Made by a program: the position numbers and the translations under genes
Shown here: piece by piece, positions 10,338 through 22,300 of the stretch
Position numbering within the stretch: position 1 is the first letter of the stretch
Layout of the letters: each line of letters begins with the position of its first letter
The notes under the pieces: generated by a model
The model's database searches: none
What the model was told of the DNA's origin: nothing
Seen by the model: only the letters and a program-made list of their open reading frames with translations
Source: Cryptomeria japonica
Lineage: Eukaryota; Streptophyta; Pinopsida; Cupressales; Cupressaceae
DNA length: 64,000 nt
NCBI RefSeq assembly: GCF_030272615.1
Contig: NC_081413.1
Location: 558,905,945 to 558,969,944, forward strand
Direction: 5' to 3'

Positions 10338-13300
10338 CTGAAAATCCAAAATAGCAAGACTTTTTTATCACCTTCAATATCAACAGAAAGCTATTCTATC
10401 TAAAGCAATAAATGAAAAAAGGACAGGCAAAAAGCATACTAGCCTCTCAGGACACATCAAACTGAATTTTGCCCCAAAAAAGTAACTTCCAACAAATATC
10501 CCTCATTATGAGTACTAGGATGCCCCATGAAATATGTAATAATTAATATAAATCTGCCTCTAACAAAAGAAACTTTAATTTTGTCTAAAATAATCATTTA
10601 TAACTAAATAAATTATCAAAAGATTTTATAAATATTCTGAAAACTGTGAATGCGAAAAATCACCAAAAACATAAGTGAAAGAGAAGAAGTGAATAATGGC
10701 TCAACCAATTTTGATGACTTGAGAAATTTTACAGAAAGAAGTCATTTATAAGATTGAATGTCTTCCAAGGCTCAATATGAACTCTCAAGGTAAGTACCAT
10801 AGTAGAAGAAATTTTGAAACAAACGCACTTAATCAGAGAAAACATGAATCGCCAAGCCTCATGTTTTTTCTCCAAAAAAATGCATTTTTTAATAAATCGC
10901 AGCTGATGTTCTTTTACTGGTTTTTTCCCACGTTACTGTAAAACATGGAGGTTTGTTAAAATTGCATGTAGTCACATGCTATGTCACAAGGTTCACCTAT
11001 TTTCACCATGAAATTCAAAATCTAGCAAACATGAACACAAACACAAAAAATTATTTAAGTTCGCCTCCAGATTCACTGTATGAATGCATCCAATTTTTTT
11101 CAAATTTAAGTGTTTTTATATTTCATCCACACTCCATCTCCTTCCAATTTGTTATGTTGTGTGCTCATCGCTATGCATGGGGCAGTAAGAAAATGTTGTG
11201 AATTGGGTAAAGTTTATCAGCACTGGCTTAAAAATCCATAACAGCAAGGGCAGGTTTCAGCATTCTCAGTTTCTATATCAGGCTTCAGTAGCAATGAAAC
11301 CGATCAGAACCTGCAATGATATATAAGCTGCAATGAATAATTATTTACTTTGCCACAAGGTAATCTAAGCCATAAGTGTTGTCAATATCGGACTACCCAG
11401 CAGTTGATAATCCATTGTGGCTGCTGAAATGTAATTCATGCAATCAGAATCTTCTTGATGGGGTCAAGCCTATATGAATATAAAAAACATTATTCTGCAT
11501 TAATTAAGATTTTAATTTTTAAAACTAAAGTAAGATTTAATATTTATAAATTCTAATTAGTATTAACATTTTTAATAGTTTATAATTTATTATTGAGTTT
11601 TAAGATTACAAAAAATTAAGATAGATTTTATGTTTATTAAATTTGAAAATTAATTAAAAATTTAAAATTATATTATTTAATTTTAATTAGCATTTAGGTA
11701 ACAGGTTTTTATCAGATTTTAACATAAGTTATTATAAAAATAAAATATATATTTTTAATATCTGAACTTAATCATGAGTTTTTTTTTTCCCAAAATTTAT
11801 CACTCAACAAATTTGTTTCATATTTTTTTTCACCAAACAGGAATATGAACACAAAACTTGTGACATAGATTGTCATGTTATTGCAATTGTTTATCATTTT
11901 TTTTGTTTAGACTTCAATGAGTATTTTTTGACTATATAGTGTTTTACATATTTAACCTACATTACAGGGTTCAGCAGAACCAGCAGATGAATTGGATAAA
12001 GCTGTGTTCTGTGTTCCTATCACGGATGAATGAAATGGTCTCTTATGCCCCTAGCTACTTCACGAGCTAGAATATTGCTCTAAAGGTTAAGAACCCCAAG
12101 AAACATCCCCAATCGTTAACTTGAAATTTTTATTGCCTTTGCCACAATTCCATTGTAATATAATCATAGATATAAACATAAATGAGAAAATCTTTATTCC
12201 AGAAAATTCTCAATTTTATTTGTTCTCTATATCTCTGTGCTATTAAAATGCCTCTAAATTTTAAAAATAGCAAGTTCTCTTATTTGTATTTTTCAACATT
12301 TTTTGAAAATCCAATTATTTCCCCATTTCTTCCCTATTAAAACCTGATTTTTCAAAAAATCTTATACTTTTGGTTTTCCCCTAAAAGATTTTTCCTGCTA
12401 TGGTAAGTACAAGCTAATAAATTACCACCACCTTGCCAACATGTACCAAGAGATTTGAAACTTTTCATCATATGAACAATTCTAATATACAAAACATGGT
12501 CAAATCCTTCATGTACCATAATATTCAACAATCCCAAAGATTGCAAAGGAATATTTACCATAAGTGAGAACCATATTATATTCCTTATTATGGGTTAACA
12601 TGTGACCATACCCAAAGAAATCTGCAAATATGGTAGCAAAGAAATAACCTCATACAGCATACATAGCAACAATCAATGAATTTGTCGTTACACCAAATTT
12701 CAGCATTATCAACTTAAAGGTCACTTATCTAGTAACTCCATGGACCATTGTTTAATATGTAATTTGTTTGAAATTCTACAGCAAAGCTTCCAAGAGGAGA
12801 AAGGAACAAAATGATCTTATTGCTTTGGGAGGAAAAAGGGTACTGCATTGATCACTTGAACAAAGATAAACTAAATTATGAAGTGAGCCCAATTAGGACA
12901 AAATAGAGTGGCATGCCCCTCACACATGAAAGGTAGATGTACCCAAGAAGGTAATAAGTTGGAATGAGAAATATATAAGAGTATTCTTAAGTTTAGCAAG
13001 AAATTCCTGTTCAAAAAAACGACCTTTGCAGAGATTCAAAGCATTTATGTTAGATATGAGTGCTTTCAAGGATGTGTGGTACCTTCTATTTATTAATATC
13101 GTTTTTTCTCATTATTGACTTACACTCTACTCTTTGAGTGGAGGTTAATTTAACTCATCTCATCTCATCTCTACAACTGATCAAAGAAGGGTTCTTCCTT
13201 GTTTTGTTGTACTTAATTCTGATAGCTCAACCACAGTTAAAAACCTTTTGAATTACTCGCAGACTGACTAGCAAGTACTCATAAGCCAAAAGTGCCCAAT

Positions 13301-16300
13301 GACACCTTTTCCTATATAGAGATCAATTTAGTGGTCTTTACCTTAGGTCATACAGACTTAAGGCAGCATAATTTTCAGTACTCCATGTTCTGATATTCAA
13401 TCTGATTAGCTCTTCGCTCCTCATTCTGATTTCTTGAAGTAAAACAGTATCAATCCAAATGATTTCATTACTTGCTTAAGAAAGCAACTTTTATTACCTG
13501 CCCCAAGCCCTCTAGGAATTAATTAGATGATGCTTAAGGTCCAGAACCTACTGTAGGATGAGATCATCTTTACATGCATACTAGAACCTCACAGATGGGG
13601 TGAGAACATTGAGAATCTATTAAGGCTGAATTATTTGATGCTTCCTGAACAAAAGCTGTTATCCTTTACTTTGGTTTTATGCTCAACGATGATAATACAA
13701 CTGGCATAGCAGTCCTTTTCATTTTCCAACATCTTGTGCACTGAAATGTATAATTTCCTTATGAGATCAATGTTGAGATTTAGTGGAATGACATGCATAG
13801 CCCCTAAAGGCTTGTATCAATTATTAACCATCAAATTTCTTGTGAGATAGTAAGATTGTCATAGTAATGAATCTTCTAAGGGATGATTTCAGTGTTGAAT
13901 ATGCCACATATTGGATCTACCAAGGGATGAGTATCTAGAACTGATCCATTCAGATGCTTGTAGACCTAAGTCAGCAGCTTCATTGGCTGGAAATATTCAC
14001 TATGTTTCCTCTTAACGATTCTTCAAAAAAAACCTAGATTTATTTCATGAAGACCAAAGAATAGGTCTTTGGAAAATTTCAAAAGTCCAAAGCTAAAATT
14101 TTGAGATCTAATAATGCAGACCAATATATCCCCAAAGACTTTGACCTTTCTTGTATGGATCATGAGAGAGCTGACAATGCAATGTCCCCTATTGGGGTGT
14201 ACTTGATTTATGCCCAAAAGTAACAATTCCAACAATATAACTTGCTTACATATAGTATTCTATAATTAATTCATATAATAGTTATTGAACACTTTAAAAG
14301 TAAATAAACAATTAATATCCATGAGATGATAGACAACATCACCTAGTTGGATCCATTCTACATATTTTGCTTCCAACAATCAACCATACTAGGGATTGGA
14401 GGGGAACACATGATAGGGCGCCTGGAAACTCTTCCCACAACTAAGCCCAAGGGCACGGAACATCCAACCAAGACAATTCGACCCCTTGGCCCACAAGTGG
14501 CAGGACCTCCAGAGCATCCAACAAGGGTTGGTGTCCTTACATTGTGGGAACCAGTCTGCTGCCTCTCCCTTACATGTTTCCTTACCAACCTCATGTATAA
14601 TTGCTTGTAGGAAGATACATTGGTTAGTTTATTATTTCTAAGAATTTAGATGGCTTTAATAATTCAAAATTAATAAATAAATCTAACGCTCTTTAAGAGA
14701 TATAATGCACAATAGATATGACTATACTTCATACCAAATACTTGCTTAATTAAAAGGCTGCTTTTACTGAATGCAGTTTATGTATATGTCTGAAATCTGA
14801 TCTCATTCCATGCCTTCCTTGAAGTGCCGATCTGCCTTATATATCCTTCATATGGTAATGAAGAGTTATGTCTCCTTCCACGATTACAACCTTACCAAAG
14901 GTGGCATCTCTTAAACCTGGCTGTTGCCTCTTCATTAAGGAATCGCTGCTTGTTAATTATTTGTTTTTGAGACAACCATTCGTTGATTTTCCCAAGTCTA
15001 CCACCTTTAATAAATCACCGATTGTGTAAAGAAGTCCTTTGTTTGAAGAGAAAGAATGGGATGATTAAGTCCTTTGTGTAACTGTCGACTTCAACATTAG
15101 AGAAAATCGTGAGTCTTATAAATAAGACAATTTTCTGAGCATTGGCGTATATCGAAACTCATTTATTATCTCTATTTTCTTTCTAAGGGTGGGTGTGAGA
15201 TTGTTTCATGGTGGGGGCATGACAGACAATAACTTACAACATTCAGTAGAATGGAATTGTTCTGCTAAAGGTTGCAGAAAGGAAAAACAAGTTTTTAATT
15301 GTAATGTCCCCTTCTCAGGCCCAGTCAGCAAGTGTGACCATTAGCCTATTCCTGATTTCCCATAGGCTATTTGCTGTTGGTTAGGGGACTCCTTTGATCT
15401 TGGGGAGCTCGGTTTCAGTTTTTATTGGCAACCGATGGTGGTTTTGAGCTTGGTTCGTATCCAGGATAGCAGTGATGCTTTCTAAAGTGTTTTCAGCTTC
15501 TTGGGCTATCCTCCACACTTCTTGGAGGCCATGCCTATTTTTAGTAAGTCCCTGTTTAGCACCCGGCATCATCCCTCAGCTTCAGTTACTTTATGGCATG
15601 ATCAATTTTGGTTTCCAATGCCTAAGCGATGCTTTCCATATTTTGGTCAAGAATATTAAAATATACACTAAGTTCTAATGTTCATTGTTAATGTTATATT
15701 ATTTACTTTAGTGTTATATTTCAATAAAGTAGCATTATGTTCTCTCAAGTGGATGCCTAGGGAAGGGAGACTTGGACATAAGTTAATTTTAAATTGTCAA
15801 ATAGGTAATTTGAGAGAAAATGAATTACTTTGAATTTAAAATTGTTCTTTTTCCCCTCCAACTCTATAAAAGAAATTATTGGGCTCTCATTTGCATTATG
15901 CAGAAGAGTACACATAACAAGATGTCGGGTTGAACGGAGAGTTCTTCCAAGGATTGATCAAGGAAGAAAACCCTCATCAAAACATTGGTTTTGGATCTAA
16001 GAGATGGTCCCTATCTAGTTGGTATGATTTCACATAGGAATCACCTTTGTTTTCACAAGTTTCATAGTTAGGGGTTTTGGAAAAAGATGAAGATTTTTGA
16101 GGTTTTTTTATGACAGGCTTTGCATTTGTGTTTGGTGATCATTGCTGAGATTTTTGCTGTGCTATTTCAGTGATTTTGATGGGTTCCCAATCTGGCAGTA
16201 CAACCCTCCTGTACCTGGTCTTACCACCCAAGAAATGAATGAAATGGATGTTGCATGAACTGGGAATAAATTGGGACTTGTCTGTAGGCTTTAAGCTAGC

Positions 16301-19300
16301 TGGATGATCACATTAGAAGATGTTTGGATAACCATAAAAAGAATGTCTTTCTTAATGGGCTGAACTATATGCATTGATTTTCTGGGCTAGGTGTGACAGT
16401 GGCAGGCATCAGACACCTTGTTTTTGGAAGGTTACTGGCTATGAGGAGTGTCACCTAAGTGATCTCCATTCGTTACAGAACCTTGGACAGCGTGCAAACA
16501 AAGTTCAACGAAGTTTGGTATTTTTCCTGGCAGAATCGCCTCTGTTCCAGTGCTCCACTATTGCTGGGTATGTCAGAGAATTCGTTGCAGTACCGTTGCT
16601 GTCAATTTGAAGATGTTTGAAGGGGGCTTAGGTCAAAGTCTTTGGTGTAAATCCATTATGGGTGTTTGGGAATGGTTTGCATGCATGTTTAGAGGTGCTT
16701 TAACATTTGTTTCAAGATGATTGCCTTGTACTAGCACTAAGACTGAGTTGGGAAACAGACTGAAGTTTATAGCAGACCTGAAGCTGTTGACTTTTAGTCC
16801 TTTTGACCATGCTGGGTGAAGATGAATGCTCAGGGAGTTTATAACTGCAGCTTGAAGTCATCTAATGTTGGTCGAATGATGGTTTTTGAATATTGTCAAG
16901 CTTCCTTTCCCTGCAATCTGCTACAGCAGATCTGCCCTGTGCTCAGAAGGATTTATCAGACCTGTCCTCATTATTTGCAGCCAGTCTCAAGGTGTTTGTA
17001 GGGGATTTTTTTGTGGTGCAACTTCAGTTTTGGCCCCTGGAAGAGGTCGGTGAGGTAATAAGAAGTCTGCTGAGCTGTTATCCCTGTTTCCCAGACTGTA
17101 GCAGCATTCCATATTCATTTTCAGACCTACAGTTCTTGTCCCTTCATCAATCATAAGGTAATTCATGTTTATGTTCATAAATCTAACCATCACATGTATT
17201 GAATTACCTATTTGAATGTTTATTCATCAAGAAATTTGTACTATCAGTGACTTGCACATTGAAAATAACATCAGACTTATGACAGCAGTAGGTTTCTTAT
17301 TTCCAGAAACATGTTGTGAAATTAATTTGGCAAAAAAAATTATAAAAAATAGGGGTGGTTGTTACAATAATAGAGATTGCTAAGTCCATGATTCAAAAAA
17401 TTGGATCTGCCCATGTTTCTTTGAGTTGAAGCATGCAACTGTGTGGTATACATTTTAAACTGATGTCCTCACAAAGTGTTTAAGGACAATACTACAGAAA
17501 AAGCCATTACTAGAGAGAAACCTGATGTTTCTCACTTTTAGGTGTTTGGAACTCCTATTACATTCACATCCTAGAAGAAAACAACCAAATTTGAACCCTC
17601 CAGCCTATAGGATACAATGAGTCATTCAAGGCCTACAAGATTTATGTTTCATCAAAAAAAAAAGATTCTAATGGGCAAAGATGTTAAGTTTGATGGCAAT
17701 GCTTAGTCCTCTAAGCCTTGAGAGCCTCCCATAGAGATTGAAAGCAGCTAACTGTTGGTGTTGGAAATAAGCCACACCCGGACCGACGATGGAATGATCC
17801 AAGAGGGGCCAGTAGCTCAGTGGTAGAGCACTCCAGCAGCGTATGGAAGGTCCTAGGTTCGAGTCCTAGATGGTCCATGTCTCAACATGGTATCAGAGCC
17901 AAGTCCAAGCTAGGAGCCCCAACCACACGAGAGGTGTGGCTGAAGGGGGGGTTGTTGGTGTTGGAAATAAGCCACACACGGACCAACGATGGAATGGTCC
18001 AAGAGGGGCCAGTAGCTCAGTGGTAGAGCACTCCAGCAGCTTATGGAAGGTCCTAGGTTCGAGTCCTAGATGGTCCATGTCTCAACACTAACAACCGACC
18101 ATTCCAAGTTCTGAACAGCAAAATTAAGCAGTCCTTATTGCTGATCAACCAAGTTCTTTCTAGTGAGGCTGACGATGAGATCTAAAACAGCTAGGAAACC
18201 TAAAAGGCTTATCCATTCTTTGCAGGAGACACAAGAGCAGATAGCACAACCAAAAACTTCTTTTAAGTTGAGTCATCCACCTAAGAAGTTTCCAAGTTGT
18301 GTTGCTTTAACGTCTTCCATCATTGATCATTAGACTGTATTGTCCCCACTTTGAAATAGAATTTAATAATGGATAATAAATTAAATTTCAATATTAAAAA
18401 TTAAATTAAAATATAAAAGAATATAATTAATTAAAATTTAATTAAGTTAATGAATGGTCAAAAGACATGGAAGGAAAAGTTGTGACTCCCTCAACAATGA
18501 GATATAAATGGGAGAAGAGAACCTCATTTGAGAGGGGGATAATTTGGAAATGAGAAGTGCACATCCGATTTAAATAAGAAGTGCAGACCTGATTATGAAA
18601 GGTTATGCCCCTTTCAAAGGCCAGAAATAATGAAGAGTTGCACTCTTTCAAAAGATGCTAAAGGTGAAAGGGTGTGTCTCTTGCCAAAGGGCATGCGTGA
18701 TGAAGAGGTGTGACCTCTCCCACACATTGAGAGATATAAAGGAAAGGAATCAAAGCATTCAGCAATAGGACTATGGATTGGATCAGATCAGAACTGTTAT
18801 TAAGTTACAGGCAGTAGCATCTTTGTTCTTGGTGGTATGCATGGGGATGTGCTGAATATGTATGCTTAATATATGAAGTCTGATAATGTTTTTATGCAGA
18901 ATTTAGTAGTAATATTAATATAGACTGCAATATGTATGACAGTCATACGTAATTTCATATATATTCATAATACATGAGAAGTTAGTATGCTTATAGTCTG
19001 AATCATGTTATTATTATCAGTATTTAAGAAGATGGGAATGAGAGGGGCAGTCTAAATCCATGCAATAGGTTAGTCCTAAGATAGGGTGGGGATCAGTGAC
19101 CCATAAGCCTTGAGGGTATAGGCCGGAGATAGGTAAGGGCTTGGATCTGTAAACTTTGAGAGAAGCTATTGTATTTGGTCTCTAAGCGCTTTGGTAACAT
19201 ACATAAACCCTTCTCCCTTAAAACTTTAGTAGTAGAAGGGTCTGAAATCTATATTAAGAACTATGAATAATGAAATTAATCATCTAGTGAGGAAAATAAA

Positions 19301-22300
19301 TAAGCACTTGTTAATAACTAAAAAATTGAAGAATATCAATGACTGGCTTCATGATTAGTCTCTCAATCAATTTTAGTATATTGAAATAGATTAGTTATGT
19401 TAATCTAGTAGCGGACTTTACAAATGGTATCAAAGCCTTGCTCCTGCCATCCTGCAGGGTAAGGCTAAAACAATGAATACATTCTAGCCAATAGGAAGAT
19501 CTATCAATACATTTATTCATGTATATACTTCATGTGCTATGTATATTCTCATATATGCTTCATGATTGATGTGTCTTCAGCATATCCACTCCATAAGTGT
19601 GTTTCTCATATATGCTTGTACCTTATGTGTATGTATTACTTCATTGTTTACATGTATGATATGTGGATGACTCATACCTTATGCATATTCATGTCTATAC
19701 TTCATGTGTATTTGTTTATCCATGCTTAATAATTGACATGTTGGCTTTCTGCCTAATGTGTTTTCCACATTTGTGTTTTTCTCATGTATACTTATGTGCA
19801 TGATTCATGCCTTACATGTATTCATGACTTCATGCCTTACATACTCATAGTTTTGCTTCTTGCCTACATGTGTCCATTATTTCATGCCTTGTGTATACTT
19901 CATGTCTTATGATGTTTATGTGTGTTACTTCATGCCTCACATGTATACTTTATGCTACATGTATACCGCATGCCCTAAGTGAATTCATGTGTATACTTCA
20001 TGCTTAATGCGTTACGCGTATTCATGTGTACACTTCATATGTATTCATACCATATGTGTATACTTCATGTTTTACAGAGATGCTTATTGCCTTATGTGTT
20101 TAGTGCTTTACACCTTATGTGTATTCATGTGTATGACTCGCGTCTTATGCATTCATGTGCATGCTTCATACCTGATATATTGGATTCATACATAAAGTGT
20201 TTGCTCCGTATGTGTTTCATATGTATGCTTTGCGCCTCTATGTAACATATACGCTTCATACCTTACGTGTATTTATGGGTATTGCTTCATGCATTACGTA
20301 TGTTAATGTTTCAAGACTTGCATGTATACTACAAGCTTTGCATGTATTCATGCAAAAGCTTTATGCTTTCCATGTGTTTATGACCATGCTCTATGTGTAT
20401 CCATGGATGTGCTTGTATCTTATGAGATTTCTTCATGTATTTTCAGTATGAATTTATTTTTTTGATGCTTCATGTTTCAGCATGATTACTTCATGTGTGT
20501 GTGTGCCTTCCTTGAATATGCTTAGTATGCCTTATGAGTACTTATAAATGTTTAAGAATTATACTCTAAATGGGGTGCATGTTTTTAATAACCCTAAGCC
20601 CATCTTCTGCCAACATGAAGGACAACATAGGGGCTGTTGAAACCTGTAGGAAGGAAGAATGTGTGAGAGTAAAATTGCTCAAACCGTGCAATGATAGCAT
20701 AAGAACTTGATGAATATAAGAAGTCCATTCCTTGCCTTGTCTCAAAGAGATATCCGTAGGAATAATCAAAATTGTTTTACGATCACCATTGCTAGGGTTA
20801 GTTAAGGATCCACACATTGAGAAGATTTAGTTCAAACAATCATTGCTTGAGGACAAGCAATTTCGGGAAGGGACTGTAATCTCCCCACTTTGAAATAGAA
20901 TTTAATAATAAATAATAATAAATAAATTTAAATATTAAAAATTAAATTAAAATATAAAAGAATATAATTAAATATAATTAACTAAAATTTAATTAAGTTA
21001 ATGAATGGTCAAAAGACATGGAAGGAAAAGTTGTGACTCCCTCAACAACGAGATATAAAAGAAAGAAGAGAACCTCATTTGAGAGGGGGATAATTGGAAA
21101 TGAGAAGTGCACATCTGATTTAAATAAGAAGTGCAGACCTGATTATGAAAGGTTAAGTCCCTTTAAATGGGTAGAAATAATGAAGAGTTGAACTCTTTCA
21201 AAAGGTGTTAAAGGTGAAAGGGTGTGTCTCTTGCCAAAGGGCATGCATGATGAAGAGGTGTGACCTCTCCCTCACATTGAGAGATATAAAAGGAAAGGAA
21301 TCAAAGCATCCAGCAACAGGACCATGGATTGGATCAGATCAAAATTGTTATTAAGTTACAGGCAGTAGCATCTTTGTTCTTGATGGTATGCATGGGGATG
21401 TGCTGAATATGTATGCTTAATATATGAACTCTGATCAATGTTTTTATGCAGAATTTAGTAGTAATATTAATATAGACTGCAATGTGTATGACAGTCATAT
21501 GTAATTTCATATATATTCATAATACATGAGAAGTTAGTATACTTATAGTCTGAATCATGTTATTATTATCAGTATTTAAGAAGATCAGTATTTAAGAAGA
21601 TGGGAATGAGATGTTCCAAAAAGGTGCAGTCTAAATCCAAGCAATAGGTTAGTCCCAAGATAGGGTGGGGATCAGCCACCCATAAGCCTTGAGGGTATAG
21701 GCCCAAGATAGGTAAGGGCTTGGATCTGTAAACTTTAAGGGAACCTATTGTATTTGGTTTCTAAGAGCTTTGGTAACATACATAGACCCTTCTCCCTTAA
21801 AACTGAAGTAGTAGAAGGGTCTGATATCTATATTAAAAACTATGAATAATGAAATTAATCATCTAATGAGGAAAATAAATAAGCACTTGTTAATAACTAA
21901 TAAATTGAAGAATATCAATGACTGGCTTCATGATTAGTCTCTCAAGTCAATTTTAGTATATTGAAATAGATTAATTATGTTAATCTGGTAGGGGACTTTA
22001 CAGAGACTTCCATTTTTGAGGAGGCAATCTCAAAGTAAATATGGCGAAATGCCATGGCAGAGTAATATAACTCCATTATTCATAATGATGTTGGAGTGGT
22101 TGTATCAACTATTTGTCAAGACCTCATGGGAAGTCAATGATTAATTCTATGTACAAAGTAAAGCATGCAGAAGATGGAAACATAGAGAAATGCAATGCCA
22201 GATTTGTCACATGTGAGTTCTCTCAAAAAGAGGGAATTGATTATGATGGAACTTTTGATCCAATTACAAGGCATACTTATGAATGAGTAATTATGTCTCT

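Larger units (their letters stand above)
17753..17887 (+). repeat. TRIM 5' LTR
   Basis: The LTR is 135 bp with TGTTG/CAACA ends. The first 53 bp are upstream sequence, the next 72 bp are the tRNA-like module, and the last 10 bp (TGTCTCAACA) lead straight into the primer-binding site. No TATA-box promoter or TTTT run is present. Confidence 0.95.
17753..18087 (+). mobile_element. TRIM (miniature LTR retrotransposon) with tRNA-like modules in its LTRs
   Basis: The 335-bp element has two 135-bp LTRs (17753-17887 and 17953-18087) that differ at 4 positions. Each starts TGTTG and ends CAACA. The host duplication CTAAC is perfect (17748-17752 and 18088-18092). The 65-bp internal part is just a primer-binding site, a short stem-forming spacer and a polypurine tract. 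It encodes nothing, so it must rely on enzymes from another element. It sits in the linker of the copia pol relic between integrase and reverse transcriptase. Size is near the lower limit of TRIM/SMART elements. Confidence 0.95.
18336..22002 (+). mobile_element. Non-coding LTR retrotransposon (LARD-like), 3.67 kb
   Basis: Two direct repeats of 1087 and 1128 bp start TGTA(T/A)T...CCCCACTTTG and end GGACTTTACA. A primer-binding site follows the first and a purine-rich stretch precedes the second. Flanks TAGAC (18331-18335) and GAGAC (22003-22007) are a target duplication with one mismatch. Joining them reconnects the copia polyprotein at IIDH and TSIFEEA. The 1452-bp interior has no gag or pol, only degenerate repeats plus about 300 bp of other sequence. 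It is non-autonomous; the gypsy assignment rests on LTR ends only. Confidence 0.9.

Noticed and set aside
17806..17877. A functional tRNA gene
   Set aside because: The anticodon stem is short, the loop has 8 nt and lacks U33. There is no TTTT terminator, and the module lies inside an LTR with a second copy 200 bp away.
19532..20451. Several Cys/Met/Tyr-rich plus-strand ORFs
   Set aside because: They are translations of the degenerate minisatellite inside the LARD-like element, with none of the retrotransposon motifs.
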